In this document: positions 33,411 through 41,494 of the stretch, in pieces | How the letters are laid out: every line of letters starts with the position of its first letter | Numbering within the stretch: the stretch's first letter is position 1 | The notes under the pieces: model-generated | What the model was told of the DNA's origin: nothing | Databases searched by the model: none | The model's input: only the letters and a program-made list of their open reading frames with translations | Position numbers and translations under genes: made by a program | Assembly: GCF_003315035.1 (NCBI RefSeq) | Contig: NZ_QNRE01000005.1 | Location: 186,001-250,000, forward strand | Direction: 5' to 3' | Length of the DNA stretch: 64,000 bases | DNA from: Nocardia puris | Lineage (GTDB): Bacteria; Actinomycetota; Actinomycetes; Mycobacteriales; Mycobacteriaceae

Positions 33411-33881
33411 GTGGACAGCGCGACCATGGGCGAGCTGGTGATGGCCGGATTCGCCAAGCTCGGGTTCATCCGGTTCGCCGGCATCGAGGGGGAGGAGTTC
33501 GCGGCCGGGCACAATGTCGTCGCGATGTCGCCGCGCCCCGAGCACTTCAACCACAACGGCGACCTGCACGCCGCCGTGCTCTTCGGGCTGGCCGAGACCG
33601 CCGCCATGGGCGCCGCGGTCTCCGGGATCGTCGACGTGATGGGCGAGACGTTCGTCGTCGCGCGCAACGGGCGCATCGAGTACCTGGCCCGCGCCAAGGG
33701 TGACGCGGGACCGTTCCGCGCGGCCGCCGACCTCGACGCGGCGCTGCTCGCCCGCATCCGCGCGGCCATCGCCGAACGCGCCGAGAGCGAGTTCGAGATC
33801 GGCGTCCGCATCACCGACGACACCGGAAAGCAGGTGGCGGCAGCGGCTTTCACGGCCGTGCTGCGCCCGCGCCGCGCCTGA
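33411..33881 (+). CDS. PaaI/DUF4442-type hot-dog thioesterase
   Basis: 156 residues with a single hot-dog fold. The motif FNHNGDLHAAVLFGLAETAAM (the Asn-Gly-x-x-His/Ala pattern and long hot-dog helix) and the strand GRIEYLARAKG are typical of PaaI-like or DUF4442 acyl-CoA thioesterases. Start GTG 33411 follows GGGAGGG. Substrate unknown. Convergent with the secreted protein gene that follows. Confidence 0.7.
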   Translation: MDSATMGELVMAGFAKLGFIRFAGIEGEEFAAGHNVVAMSPRPEHFNHNGDLHAAVLFGLAETAAMGAAVSGIVDVMGETFVVARNGRIEYLARAKGDAGPFRAAADLDAALLARIRAAIAERAESEFEIGVRITDDTGKQVAAAAFTAVLRPRRA

Positions 33882-33929
33882 GGCGAGGCTCCGGCTCCCC
33901 GCCCGCCGGAGTCCCGCCCGAGGCGGGGC

Positions 33930-34553
33930 CTACGGCTGCCCGGTCAGGTAGTCCTCGGCCGCGTCGATCGCGGGCTGCCCGCCCCCGTGGTAGAGCCCGG
34001 CGAACGCGCCGATGACGCCGCCGACCACGGTGGTGATCGGCACGGTGATGAAGTCGAACACGAACAGCCCCAACGGGAATCCGACCAGGAAGCCGATGCC
34101 CGCGCCGATCGCCGCGCCCGCGAGGATCTGGGGCATCGCCTTCTCCGCCTCGGCGAAGAAGCGCTGCTGCGCATTGATCTCGCGCACCGGCGTTTCCGCC
34201 ATCTCGGCGGGCGCGAGGGTGAGGCGGGTGCCCGACTCGTCGAGGTCCGGGACGAGGTCGACGCGCTGACCGGCGATGTGCAGCGTCATCGGCAGTGCCG
34301 CCACCACCTCGCCGTCCCGGTCGGCCACGGTGACCACGCGGTTGTCGGAGACCAGGTCGAAACGCCCGTCCGTCAGGGTGGTGACGGTGGCGCGCCGGTC
34401 CTCGGCGACGCTCACGTGGTAGTCGATCTCGTGGAACGCGCCGCGCAGATCCAGCGCCGGGTCCGCCGCCGGGTCGGCCGGGGCCACGCCGGAGGCGAGT
34501 CCGGTGGTCGCCAGCGCCAGCAACGCCGTCGCGGTGATTCTGCTGATCCTCAT
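33930..34553 (-). CDS. Secreted/membrane protein of unknown function
   Basis: 207 residues. Sec signal peptide at the N-terminus (RISRITATALLALATTGLASG then APADPAADPA, probable cleavage near residue 22-25). The middle (about 35-120) is a beta-rich domain; the C-terminal part holds a Gly-rich hydrophobic segment (ILAGAAIGAGIGFLVGFPLG and following) with glycine-zipper spacing, likely a membrane hairpin or pore-like element. Similar proteins occur repeatedly in Nocardia genomes (I recall a DUF8020-type label, not verified). M at 34553 is used because it starts the signal peptide directly; the upstream M at 34577 adds eight residues. Confidence 0.65.
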   Translation of the reverse strand: MRISRITATALLALATTGLASGVAPADPAADPALDLRGAFHEIDYHVSVAEDRRATVTTLTDGRFDLVSDNRVVTVADRDGEVVAALPMTLHIAGQRVDLVPDLDESGTRLTLAPAEMAETPVREINAQQRFFAEAEKAMPQILAGAAIGAGIGFLVGFPLGLFVFDFITVPITTVVGGVIGAFAGLYHGGGQPAIDAAEDYLTGQP

Positions 34554-34672
34554 CCGATGCTTGTCCGTCCGCCGCATGTCCGATTTGTCCGCGCAGAATG
34601 TACCCGGCCTCGGCGGTGCCGGAAAGGGCGCCGGGACAATTGGGTGTGATCTAACAATCGCCGTTGTGGGAT

Positions 34673-35687
34673 CTAACTGTCGCGGCGCGCGGAATCCGGT
34701 GCGTGCTCCGGGCGGATGCCCATTCCGCCGAGGTAGGCGGTGAGCGCCGCCAGCGGCGGGAAGCGGTCGGGCAGCCGCAGGGGCAGCGGGGCCTCGCGCA
34801 GCGTTCCGTCCAGCGCGGGGCGCAGCACCATGTCGTGTTCGCCGCGTCGCCCAGGCAGAGCAGGCCGTCGACGTGCCAGCGGTCGAGCCTGCCCATGGTG
34901 ACCTCGAGCAGTTTCACGTCGTCCCAGGAGCGGATGGCCGCCAAACTCTCGGCGTCCCAGTCGAACAGCTCGTGGAGTTCGTCGCGCAGCCACTGGATGT
35001 CGCGCGTGCGCAGGGCCGCGTCGCTGCCCTTCGGGATGAGGTGCTCGTACCTCCGCCTTCGCTCCGGCCGTGCGCGGTGTGCGGAGGGGCTTCGCCCCAG
35101 CTGCGTCTGAGGGGAGGCCGGTGGTAGTCGCCGCGGTCCATCGTGACGGCGGCCCGCCCGCCGCCGAAGTGCGCGAGATCATACTCTCCCGGCTGCCGTC
35201 GGGATTGCGGTACCGCACACCGGTGATGGGCCCCGTCGCCGCGTCGTGCGCGGTGCGTTCCCGGCCCGCCGCGTTGTCCGGGCCGCGCAGCAGATCGACC
35301 GCGGCGGTTTCCATGCGGAGGGTGAATGTGGGCTCGGCGCGGGCGGTTTCGGCGAGCAGGTTCAGGAATTCCCACTGCGGCACCATCGCGATGTGCCGGT
35401 ATCCGACCGGGATGCCGCCGAAATCGGCGATGACGAGGGTGCGGTCGCCGATCCGCATCCGCATCTGTTCCAGCTTGCGGTGCGGCAGTGCGGCGAAGCG
35501 CGCGCCGAGGCCGAGTTCGTCCAGCAGGCCGCAGCGTGGATGGGTGCACCGTGTCACCACGGAAATCGCGCAGGAAGTCGCGGTGCTTCTCCAGGACCAC
35601 CACCTCGATGCCGGCCCGGGCGAGCAGCAGTCCGGCCATCATCCCCGCGGGTCCGCCGCCCGCCACGACCACCTGTGTCGACTCCAT
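34673..35687 (-). pseudogene. Decayed FAD-dependent aromatic monooxygenase gene
   Basis: The ATG at 35687 opens a normal flavin hydroxylase: QVVVAGGGPAGMMAGLLLAR (Rossmann) to GDTVHPSTLR. Near 35530 one extra base shifts the frame; LLDELGLGARFAALPHRK continues in the second frame through GVRYRNPDGS. Then the frame returns at YDLAHFGGGRAAVTMDRGDY, apparently after loss of the central region including the usual second FAD segment. A 75-80 bp insertion (about 35050-35126) follows, then DELHELFDWDAE-like and VKLLEVTMGRLDRWHVDG, LLCLGDAA (third FAD motif), a further deletion, and the family's C-terminus LDGTLREAPLPLRLPDRF. An intact gene would be about 1.2 kb. The function (ring hydroxylation, PHBH fold) is lost. 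Confidence 0.85.
35050..35126. mobile_element. Short insertion in the pseudogene, possible miniature element
   Basis: Removing about 77 bp rejoins the flanks so that DRGDY is followed directly by HLIPKG-like sequence. The trinucleotide GTA occurs on both sides (35047-35049 and 35124-35126), as a target duplication would leave. Inside is a GGGGC-TTC-GCCCC hairpin (35086-35098). No clear terminal inverted repeats. It could be a non-autonomous repeat or a local duplication. Confidence 0.4.
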
Positions 35688-35705
35688 CGGTGCCCCTCCC
35701 TCTGT

Positions 35706-35724
35706 TTACTACCAGATGTAGTAA
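35706..35724. promoter_or_regulatory. Perfect dyad TTACTAC-N5-GTAGTAA before the pseudogene
   Basis: Perfect 7-bp arms separated by CAGAT, 19 bp before the start codon of the broken monooxygenase gene. It is AT-rich in a GC-rich genome. It differs from the arsR dyad, so another regulator (perhaps TetR or BlaI/CopY type) probably controlled the flavin enzyme. Confidence 0.55.
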
Positions 35725-35772
35725 TTCCGTGTACGACCGAACGTGGTACCGGAATCGCCTTCGCGCCAGGGG

Positions 35773-35801
35773 TTGACGGGGCGGCATGCGGGTCGTAATA
35801 C
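35773..35801 (+). promoter_or_regulatory. arsR promoter (leaderless)
   Basis: TTGACG at 35773-35778, 17-bp spacer, TAATAC at 35796-35801. The ATG of arsR begins 8 bases after the -10, which is where transcription should start, so the mRNA is probably leaderless. There is no Shine-Dalgarno. Confidence 0.75.
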
Positions 35802-35821
35802 TGAACTAGATGGTTCAGTAT
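35798..35821 (+). promoter_or_regulatory. Operator-like dyad over -10 and start codon of arsR
   Basis: ATACTGAAC (35798-35806) and GTTCAGTAT (35813-35821) are perfect 9-bp arms around TAGATG. The left arm overlaps the -10 element and the centre contains the start codon. This is a strong candidate autoregulatory site for the encoded ArsR protein. Confidence 0.7.
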
Positions 35822-36142
35822 GAGTTTCTGGATGCCTCGTTCGGGGCGCTGGCGGACCCCACCAGACGGGGCATCCTCGAGCGTCTCGGCGGCGGGCCCG
35901 CCACCGTCAGCGAACTGGCCGAGCGCTTCGACATGACCCTCACGGGCATCAAGAAGCACATCGGGCTGCTGGAGGAGGCGGGCATGGTCGTCACGGAGAA
36001 GCGCGGCCGGGTGCGGTACTGCATGCTCGGCGCGAACGTGCTCGAGCGTGAAGTGGCCTGGCTGCAGGGGTATCGGAGGATGCTGGAAGCCCGGATGGAC
36101 CGTCTCGGAGAATTCCTCGAACGAACGGAGCCAGAACAATGA
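35810..36142 (+). CDS. ArsR-family transcriptional regulator
   Basis: 110 residues with a winged helix: DASFGALADPTRRGILERLG, then PATVSELAERFDMTLTGIKK (recognition helix) and wing KRGRVRYCMLG. It lacks the ELCVC metal site of ArsR proper, so it belongs to the non-metal group that is commonly paired with SRPBCC proteins. Stop overlaps the next gene by ATGA. The gene's own start codon lies inside a palindrome, suggesting autorepression at a leaderless promoter. Confidence 0.9.
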   Translation: MVQYEFLDASFGALADPTRRGILERLGGGPATVSELAERFDMTLTGIKKHIGLLEEAGMVVTEKRGRVRYCMLGANVLEREVAWLQGYRRMLEARMDRLGEFLERTEPEQ

Positions 36143-36618
36143 CCACCGGTACACGCGAAGTCACTGTCGCCAAGCAGTCCGACCGCGAGATCCACATCGA
36201 GCGCGTCTTCGACGCCCCGATCGACCGGGTCTGGGAGGCCCACAGCCGCATCGAACAGCTCGTCCAGTGGTGGGGGCGCGGCAACCGGATCGACGTGGAG
36301 CGCTGGGAGTTCCGCAAGGGCGGGCACTACCGCTTCGTCGAGCGGTCCGATGACGGCGAGCACGGCTTCGAGGGGCGGTTCCGCGAGATCACCCCGAACG
36401 AGCGCATCGTGCAGTCCTTCGAGTGGGACGGCATGCCCGCCCACATCTCCATCGACGCCGTCACCTTCATCGATCTCGGCGACGGCCGCACGAAGGTCGT
36501 CACCGACAGCCAGTTCCACACCCCGCAGGAGCGCGACGGGATGCTGGCCTCTGGGATGGAATCCGGTCTCGCCGAGAGCTACGAGGCCCTCGACGCGCTG
36601 CTCGCGAAATCGGCCTGA
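36139..36618 (+). CDS. SRPBCC/AHSA1-family protein
   Basis: 159 residues with the helix-grip (START-like) fold: IHIERVFDAPIDRVWEAHSR at the start, QWWGRGNRIDVERWEFRKGG, and a C-terminal helix (GMESGLAESYEALDALLAKS). Such proteins bind small hydrophobic ligands; this one is translationally coupled to ArsR, a very common pair. Function unknown. Confidence 0.88.
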   Translation: MTTGTREVTVAKQSDREIHIERVFDAPIDRVWEAHSRIEQLVQWWGRGNRIDVERWEFRKGGHYRFVERSDDGEHGFEGRFREITPNERIVQSFEWDGMPAHISIDAVTFIDLGDGRTKVVTDSQFHTPQERDGMLASGMESGLAESYEALDALLAKSA

Positions 36619-36707
36619 GCGCCGGCGTGTGGAACAGGTTGGCGCGAACGGGTATTCACTCGACTCGCGCCGGCCGTTCCGTATTCGCTATCGGGAAGTC
36701 CTGCCGC

Positions 36708-37697
36708 TCAGCCTCTTTCCGTGCCGATCCGGCGCTTGCGCGGCTTCAGGCGCAGCGGCGGCAGCGGTGGGGCGGGGATGCGCTGATCGTGGGGATGGCC
36801 GGCGATGTAGGGGAACCGCTCGGCATTGCGCGCCTCCCAATCGGCACGGGCCGCGACGATCTCGTCGTGATCGCGGCCCACGAAGTTCCACCACATCACC
36901 AGTTCCTCGCGGAACGGTTCACCGCCGATCAGTGCCAGGTGCGCGCCCGTGGCGCTGGTGAGGCGCAGTTCGCGCCGTCCGGTGCCGAGGTAGAGCAGCG
37001 GGCCCGGCTTCAGTTCGGTATCGGCCACCGTCACCTCGCCGTCCACCGACAGCAGCGCGTACTCGAAGGCGGGATCGGCGGGGAGCACCACGTCGGCGCC
37101 CGGCTCGAGGCGCACGTCCGCGCCGACGATCGGCGTGTACGCCCGCGCGGGTGAGGTGATGCCCGCCAGTGTGCCGATGAGCACGATCGCGCGCAGCCCC
37201 GCCGACTCGTATACCGGCAGGTCGCGGTGCTGCTCGAAATGCGGTGCCACCCCGGTGGATCCGCCGGGCAGCGCGATCCACAGTTGCAGGCCGTGCCCGG
37301 CGGGCCGGGCCGGGTCGTAGTATTCGGAGTGGGCGATACCGCGCCCGGAGGTCATCAGGTTGAGCTGGCCGGGGTTGATCTCCACGTCCGAGCCCACCGA
37401 ATCGCGGTGCCGGATACGGCCCTCGAACGGCCAGGTCACTGTCTGCAACCCGATGTGCGGGTGCGGATCGATATCGGGCGGCGCGCCGGTCTTGGTGACG
37501 GTGGGCGATCCGAAGTGGTCGAGGAAGCACCACGCGCCCACCGTCGGCAGATCCCGTTGCGGCAGCACCCGTTCCACGAACACGCCGCGCACGCCGCCCA
37601 GCGGCACCTCGCGCGCCGGATACAACTCGGTGACCGGTCCCGGCGCCTCGGCGGGCTCGCACACCGACTCCGCGGGATGCGGATCCAGATCGCTCAC
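36708..37697 (-). CDS. Pirin family protein
   Basis: Bicupin of 329 residues. The metal-binding N-terminal cupin has DIDPHPHIGLQTVTWPFEG, then RHRDSVG and GRGIAHSEYY (His/His/His/Glu ligands). The C-terminal cupin spans about 190-300. Pirins act as quercetinase-like dioxygenases or redox sensors; the role here is not known. GTG 37697 is preferred; upstream codons lie in the repeat element 37700-37766. Confidence 0.88.
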   Translation of the reverse strand: MSDLDPHPAESVCEPAEAPGPVTELYPAREVPLGGVRGVFVERVLPQRDLPTVGAWCFLDHFGSPTVTKTGAPPDIDPHPHIGLQTVTWPFEGRIRHRDSVGSDVEINPGQLNLMTSGRGIAHSEYYDPARPAGHGLQLWIALPGGSTGVAPHFEQHRDLPVYESAGLRAIVLIGTLAGITSPARAYTPIVGADVRLEPGADVVLPADPAFEYALLSVDGEVTVADTELKPGPLLYLGTGRRELRLTSATGAHLALIGGEPFREELVMWWNFVGRDHDEIVAARADWEARNAERFPYIAGHPHDQRIPAPPLPPLRLKPRKRRIGTERG

Positions 37698-37699
37698 GC

Positions 37700-37766
37700 C
37701 GTCACCTCGCTGCGCTCGGTTCCGGCGCGCGCGATGCACGCTGTGCTGAGGGTTCGCTCGCTCACC
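37700..37766 (-). repeat. Interspersed repeat, copy B
   Basis: Read on the minus strand it runs GTGAGCGAGCGAACC, then CACAGCGTGCATCGCGCGCG followed by CCGGAACCGAGCGCAGCGAGG. The core differs from copy A (22708-22791) by one base. It begins at the stop codon of the acetyltransferase fusion and ends at the pirin start, filling the whole intergenic space, as copy A does after mceF. Confidence 0.6.
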
Positions 37767-38535
37767 GGACCACGCCTTTGCCGACGACGTGCGGGTCGTA
37801 CTCCGGGTGCTTGTCGAGGTAGGCCTTGATGAACGGGCAGTGCGCGATGATCGTGCGCCCGCGGGCGATCACGTCGTCGAGCGCCTGCTTCGCCAGGATG
37901 TTGCCCAATCCCTTGCCGCCGAACGCCTTATCGATCTCGGTGTGGATGAAGTCGGTGTCCTGGCCGCGCTCGATGTACTCGGTGAAGCCGGCGAGTTCGC
38001 CGCCGTAGTGGATCTCGTAGCGGTTCTTCTCGGCGTTGCGTGCGACCGTGGTCGTCGTGGGGTCGGTCATGACTGCGTCCTCCTTGCGGGCCCGGGTGGG
38101 GTGCTTGCTCAGTATCGATACGCGATTGAACGCGCCGATCGTGGTGGCGATCCAGATGGTGGTCGAGATCTGGTCCGGGGAGAGCTGTTCGGCGGCCTCG
38201 GCGTACGCGCGCTCCAGTTCCGCCTCGTCCGGAAGCGTGGCCGTCACTTCGGCGAGTCCGAGCACGGCCCGGTCGCGCGCCGAGAACGGGCCGCCGCGCC
38301 GCCAGCCGGCCAGCACCGCGATCTCCTGTTCGGTGACGCCGGCGCGCAGCGCGGCGCGGTGGTGGGTGTCGAGGCAGTGCACGCATCCGTTGATCTGGGA
38401 GATGCGCAGGTTGATCAGCTCGGCGATCCGGCGGTCCAGGCCCGCGTCCTCGGCGGCCGCGCGCGCCTGTTTGGCGACCGCCAGCAGCGCCTTGTAGACG
38501 CCGGGAGTTTGCCGGTCGACCCATACTCGATCCAT
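37762..38535 (-). CDS. Fusion: carboxymuconolactone decarboxylase-like + GNAT acetyltransferase
   Basis: 257 residues in one frame. Residues 1-155 are an AhpD/CMD-like domain (INLRISQINGCVHCLDTHH with the redox CxxC and nearby His; AVLAGWRRGG). Residues 156-257 are a complete small GNAT of the YidJ type (RYEIHYGGELAGFTEYIERG, GGKGLGNILAKQALDDVIAR, YLDKHPEYDPHV). The join is SKHPTRARKEDAV-MTDPTTTT: the codons just before internal ATG 38070 include AAGGAGG, a Shine-Dalgarno, so the acetyltransferase can also be made alone. Two ancestral genes that lost the stop between them is the likeliest origin. Confidence 0.85.
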   Translation of the reverse strand: MDRVWVDRQTPGVYKALLAVAKQARAAAEDAGLDRRIAELINLRISQINGCVHCLDTHHRAALRAGVTEQEIAVLAGWRRGGPFSARDRAVLGLAEVTATLPDEAELERAYAEAAEQLSPDQISTTIWIATTIGAFNRVSILSKHPTRARKEDAVMTDPTTTTVARNAEKNRYEIHYGGELAGFTEYIERGQDTDFIHTEIDKAFGGKGLGNILAKQALDDVIARGRTIIAHCPFIKAYLDKHPEYDPHVVGKGVVR

Positions 38536-38739
38536 GTACCGGATGGTAGTCGCTCATGGTTGACATGTCACCCTAATTGAGTGAACTCCGTGCTCACGAG
38601 TCGCCGCGCGGCCCGTGGGTAGGGCGTATACCAGTCAGTACGGGCGGCTCGGCGCGAGGGTGTGACGTACGCCCCGTAAAGTCGTCTCATAACAGCACCG
38701 CAAGAAGACGCGGCACGATGTGCAGCGCGAGGAGCACCA

Positions 38740-39513
38740 GTGTCACTCGATCAGCCACTCGCCCCGCTCGGCCAGGAGGGCTCAGGCTTTGCCTCGGCGT
38801 GGCCCGTCCGGGCTGGTGACGTGGATGCGTACGACCGGCTTCGGTTCGACGCCGTCGCCAGATACCTGCAGGATATCGCCTGGGAAGAATTGCATCGGAC
38901 CTTCCTGCATCGCTCGGACCCGGCCTGGATCGTGCGCCGCACGGTCATCGACGTCATCCGCCCGATCACCTGGCCCGACGAGGTCCAGTTGCTGCGGTGG
39001 TGCTCGAGCATGTCGACCAGGTGGACGAACATGCGGGTGCGCATCACCAGCGGCAACGGCGGGCTGATCGAGACCGAGGGCTTCTGGATCAATATCAACG
39101 AGGCCACCAACCGCCCCACCCGCATCAGCGACGAGGGCCTGGCCTACCTGGCGCGCACCACCGGCGAGCACCGGCTGCGCTGGCGGCCGTACCTGACCGA
39201 CGCCACGCCCCCCGAATCGGACACCGACCTGCCCTTTCCGGTCCGGGCCACCGATATCGACCAGTACAACCACGTGAATAACGCGTGTTACTGGCAGGCG
39301 GTGGAACAGTTCCTGGTCGAATACCCCAAGCTCGTCGCCGCGCCGCACCGCGCGGTGATCGAATACCTGGCGCCGGTATGGGCGCGCCAGCACATCAGCG
39401 TGCGCAGCCGCTACGAACCCGGCGATCGCACGGGTAAGCCGGTGCTGCGGCTGTGGTTCGTGGTCGGTGACACCACCACGACCGTCGTACGGATCATGCC
39501 GCTGCCGTCCTGA
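38740..39513 (+). CDS. Acyl-ACP thioesterase family protein
   Basis: 257 residues with two hot-dog domains. The first has DRLRFDAVARYLQDIAWEEL and the second DIDQYNHVNNACYWQAVEQF, whose Asn-His-x-Asn pattern is the catalytic region of FatA/FatB-type enzymes. It would release fatty acids from acyl carrier protein. GTG 38740 start. Divergent from the CMD/GNAT gene; the 204-bp gap has a TGACATGTCA palindrome at 38561-38570. Confidence 0.85.
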   Translation: MSLDQPLAPLGQEGSGFASAWPVRAGDVDAYDRLRFDAVARYLQDIAWEELHRTFLHRSDPAWIVRRTVIDVIRPITWPDEVQLLRWCSSMSTRWTNMRVRITSGNGGLIETEGFWININEATNRPTRISDEGLAYLARTTGEHRLRWRPYLTDATPPESDTDLPFPVRATDIDQYNHVNNACYWQAVEQFLVEYPKLVAAPHRAVIEYLAPVWARQHISVRSRYEPGDRTGKPVLRLWFVVGDTTTTVVRIMPLPS

Positions 39514-39597
39514 GTCGGGTGTGCCGGCCGCCCTGATCGCCCGCGTCGGTCGGAGTGCCCAGTCGGACGGGCGCCCATGTCGGTTGGCCTGAGCGCC

Positions 39598-39626
39598 GCG
39601 CCGGCCGGGGTGGTCCCGGCCGGCGC
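39598..39626. terminator. Bidirectional terminator between convergent genes
   Basis: GCGCCGGCCGGG (39598-39609) pairs with CCCGGCCGGCGC (39615-39626), five-base loop, between the thioesterase and FprB-like genes which point at each other. No T-tract. Confidence 0.6.
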
Positions 39627-39634
39627 GAACGCCG

Positions 39635-41305
39635 TCAGCCGCGGGCGGCCTTCAGCAATTCCTCGCGGGTGGTGAACTTGACGCGGGGACGTCCGGCGGC
39701 TTTGCCCGCCGTCTTCTCCGCGTGGTCGATGGCGCGCCACCCGTCGCGGTCCACCAGGTCGGACTGCCGCTGCGCCAGTAGCTCTTTGAGCGCGGCGCGG
39801 TCGGCGGTGGGCGCGGGCAGCACACCGGCGATGAAGTCGGCGAGGACGTGCTCGACGGTCTCCTCCGAGTCGACGCGGTTCGACCCGATGACGCCGCGCG
39901 GGCCGCGCTTGATCCACCCGCTCACGTACACCCCGGGCACCGGTGCGCCGTCGGCGCCGATCACCCGGCCCTGGTCGTTGGGCACCACGCCGCGGCGCTC
40001 GTCGAACGGCAGATCGGCGACGGGTTCGCCCCGGTAGCCGATCGAGCGCAGCACCAGGGAGGCGTCCAGGTGGTCGGTCTCGCCGGTCGCGCGGGCGACC
40101 AGTGCGCCGTCCTCCTCGACCAGTTCGTTGCGCACGACGTCGATCCCGCTCACGCGGTCCTCGCCGGTGACGGCGGTGGGGGAGGCCAGGTAGCGGAACA
40201 CGATCCGCTTGTTCGCCGGGTCGGCGGACTTCGCGGCGTACTCCTGGGCCAGGGTGTACTTCAACCGCAGCGACGGTTCGGCGTCCGGGTCGTCGAGCGC
40301 GGCGCGGTCGGCGGGGCCGAGGTCGAGTTCGGACTCGTCGATCACCACGTCGACGCCCTTCAGGTGGGCCAGCGCCAGGAATTCCGGCGAGGTGTAGGCG
40401 GCCTGCAGCGGGCCGCGCCTGCCGAGCACGACGACCTCGCGGATGTTGCTGTGCCGCAGGGCCTCCAGCGCGTGATCGGCGATATCGGTCTTGGCCAGCT
40501 CGTCGGGGTCGACGGTGAGCACGCGCGCCACGTCCAGGGCGACGTTGCCGTTGCCCACGATCACCGCACGCTCGCCCGACAGGTCGAACTGCCGGTCGGC
40601 GTAGTCGGGGTGGCCGTTGTACCAGGCGACGAATTCGGTGGCCGAATGGCTGCCCGGCAGGTCCTCACCGGGCACGCCCATGCGGCGGTCGGTGGCCGCG
40701 CCCACGGCGTAGATCACCGCGTGGTGGTGGGCCAGCAGCTCCTCGTGCGAGATGTGCTTGCCCACCTCGACATTCAAGTAGTACTGGAGCGTCTCGCGGC
40801 GGAAGGCCGATTCGAACATGCCCGACACCGTCTTGGTGCCCGGATGGTCGGGGGCGACGCCCGCGCGGACCAGGCCCCACGGGGTGGGCAGGCGGTCGAA
40901 CATCTCGACCTCCACGTCGCAGCGGCGCAGCAGTTCGTCGGCGGCGTAGCAGGCGGCCGGACCGGCCCCCACGATCGCGACGCGCAGCGTGCCCAGGCTC
41001 TTGGGCGGGCGCACCGGCGTGGCGAGCGGGTCGAAGTTCGATTCGAGCGGGTGGCGTTCGAACCAGGCCGCGTTGATCTCGCGGAACCGCGCGAGGGAGG
41101 CCGTCAGATCGTCCTCGGAGACGATGGCGTCCACGGGACAGGCGTCCACGCAGGCGCCGCAGTCGATGCAGGTGTCCGGGTCTATGTAGAGCATTTCGGT
41201 CGTCGCGAACTCCCGCTGCTCCGGGGTGGGACGGATGCAGTCGACCGGGCACTCGGAGACGCAGCTGGCGTCGTTGCAACAACGCTGCGTGATTACGTAG
41301 GCCAT
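39635..41305 (-). CDS. fprB: Ferredoxin/ferredoxin-NADP reductase (FprB-like)
   Basis: 556 residues. The N-terminal ferredoxin domain (1-80) has CNDASCVSECPVDC and CIDCGACVDACPVD for 3Fe-4S/4Fe-4S clusters. The rest is an adrenodoxin-reductase-like enzyme: FAD motif VAIVGAGPAACYAADEL and NADP motif VIVGNGNVALDVARVL, with GVIGSNRVDSEETV near the end. It passes electrons from NADPH to ferredoxin, for example to cytochrome P450s. A Lys/Arg-rich 60-residue tail is present as in other actinobacterial members. Confidence 0.92.
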   Translation of the reverse strand: MAYVITQRCCNDASCVSECPVDCIRPTPEQREFATTEMLYIDPDTCIDCGACVDACPVDAIVSEDDLTASLARFREINAAWFERHPLESNFDPLATPVRPPKSLGTLRVAIVGAGPAACYAADELLRRCDVEVEMFDRLPTPWGLVRAGVAPDHPGTKTVSGMFESAFRRETLQYYLNVEVGKHISHEELLAHHHAVIYAVGAATDRRMGVPGEDLPGSHSATEFVAWYNGHPDYADRQFDLSGERAVIVGNGNVALDVARVLTVDPDELAKTDIADHALEALRHSNIREVVVLGRRGPLQAAYTSPEFLALAHLKGVDVVIDESELDLGPADRAALDDPDAEPSLRLKYTLAQEYAAKSADPANKRIVFRYLASPTAVTGEDRVSGIDVVRNELVEEDGALVARATGETDHLDASLVLRSIGYRGEPVADLPFDERRGVVPNDQGRVIGADGAPVPGVYVSGWIKRGPRGVIGSNRVDSEETVEHVLADFIAGVLPAPTADRAALKELLAQRQSDLVDRDGWRAIDHAEKTAGKAAGRPRVKFTTREELLKAARG

Positions 41306-41494
41306 AGTGTGCAGATCCTCGGGACGTACGTGGGCTGAGCCGCCTGTGTCGGGGACGGTCCAGCGGCGCCGCAGGGAGCGGGAAGCGAGATGTGACGCCG
41401 CTTTCAGTTTGCCTCGAGTGTGGCGCGTACCTCATGCGGGGCCGTTTTCCCGCCTGTCGCACGGTGGCGCGGCGGGGCGGCCTACGGTAGGTCC

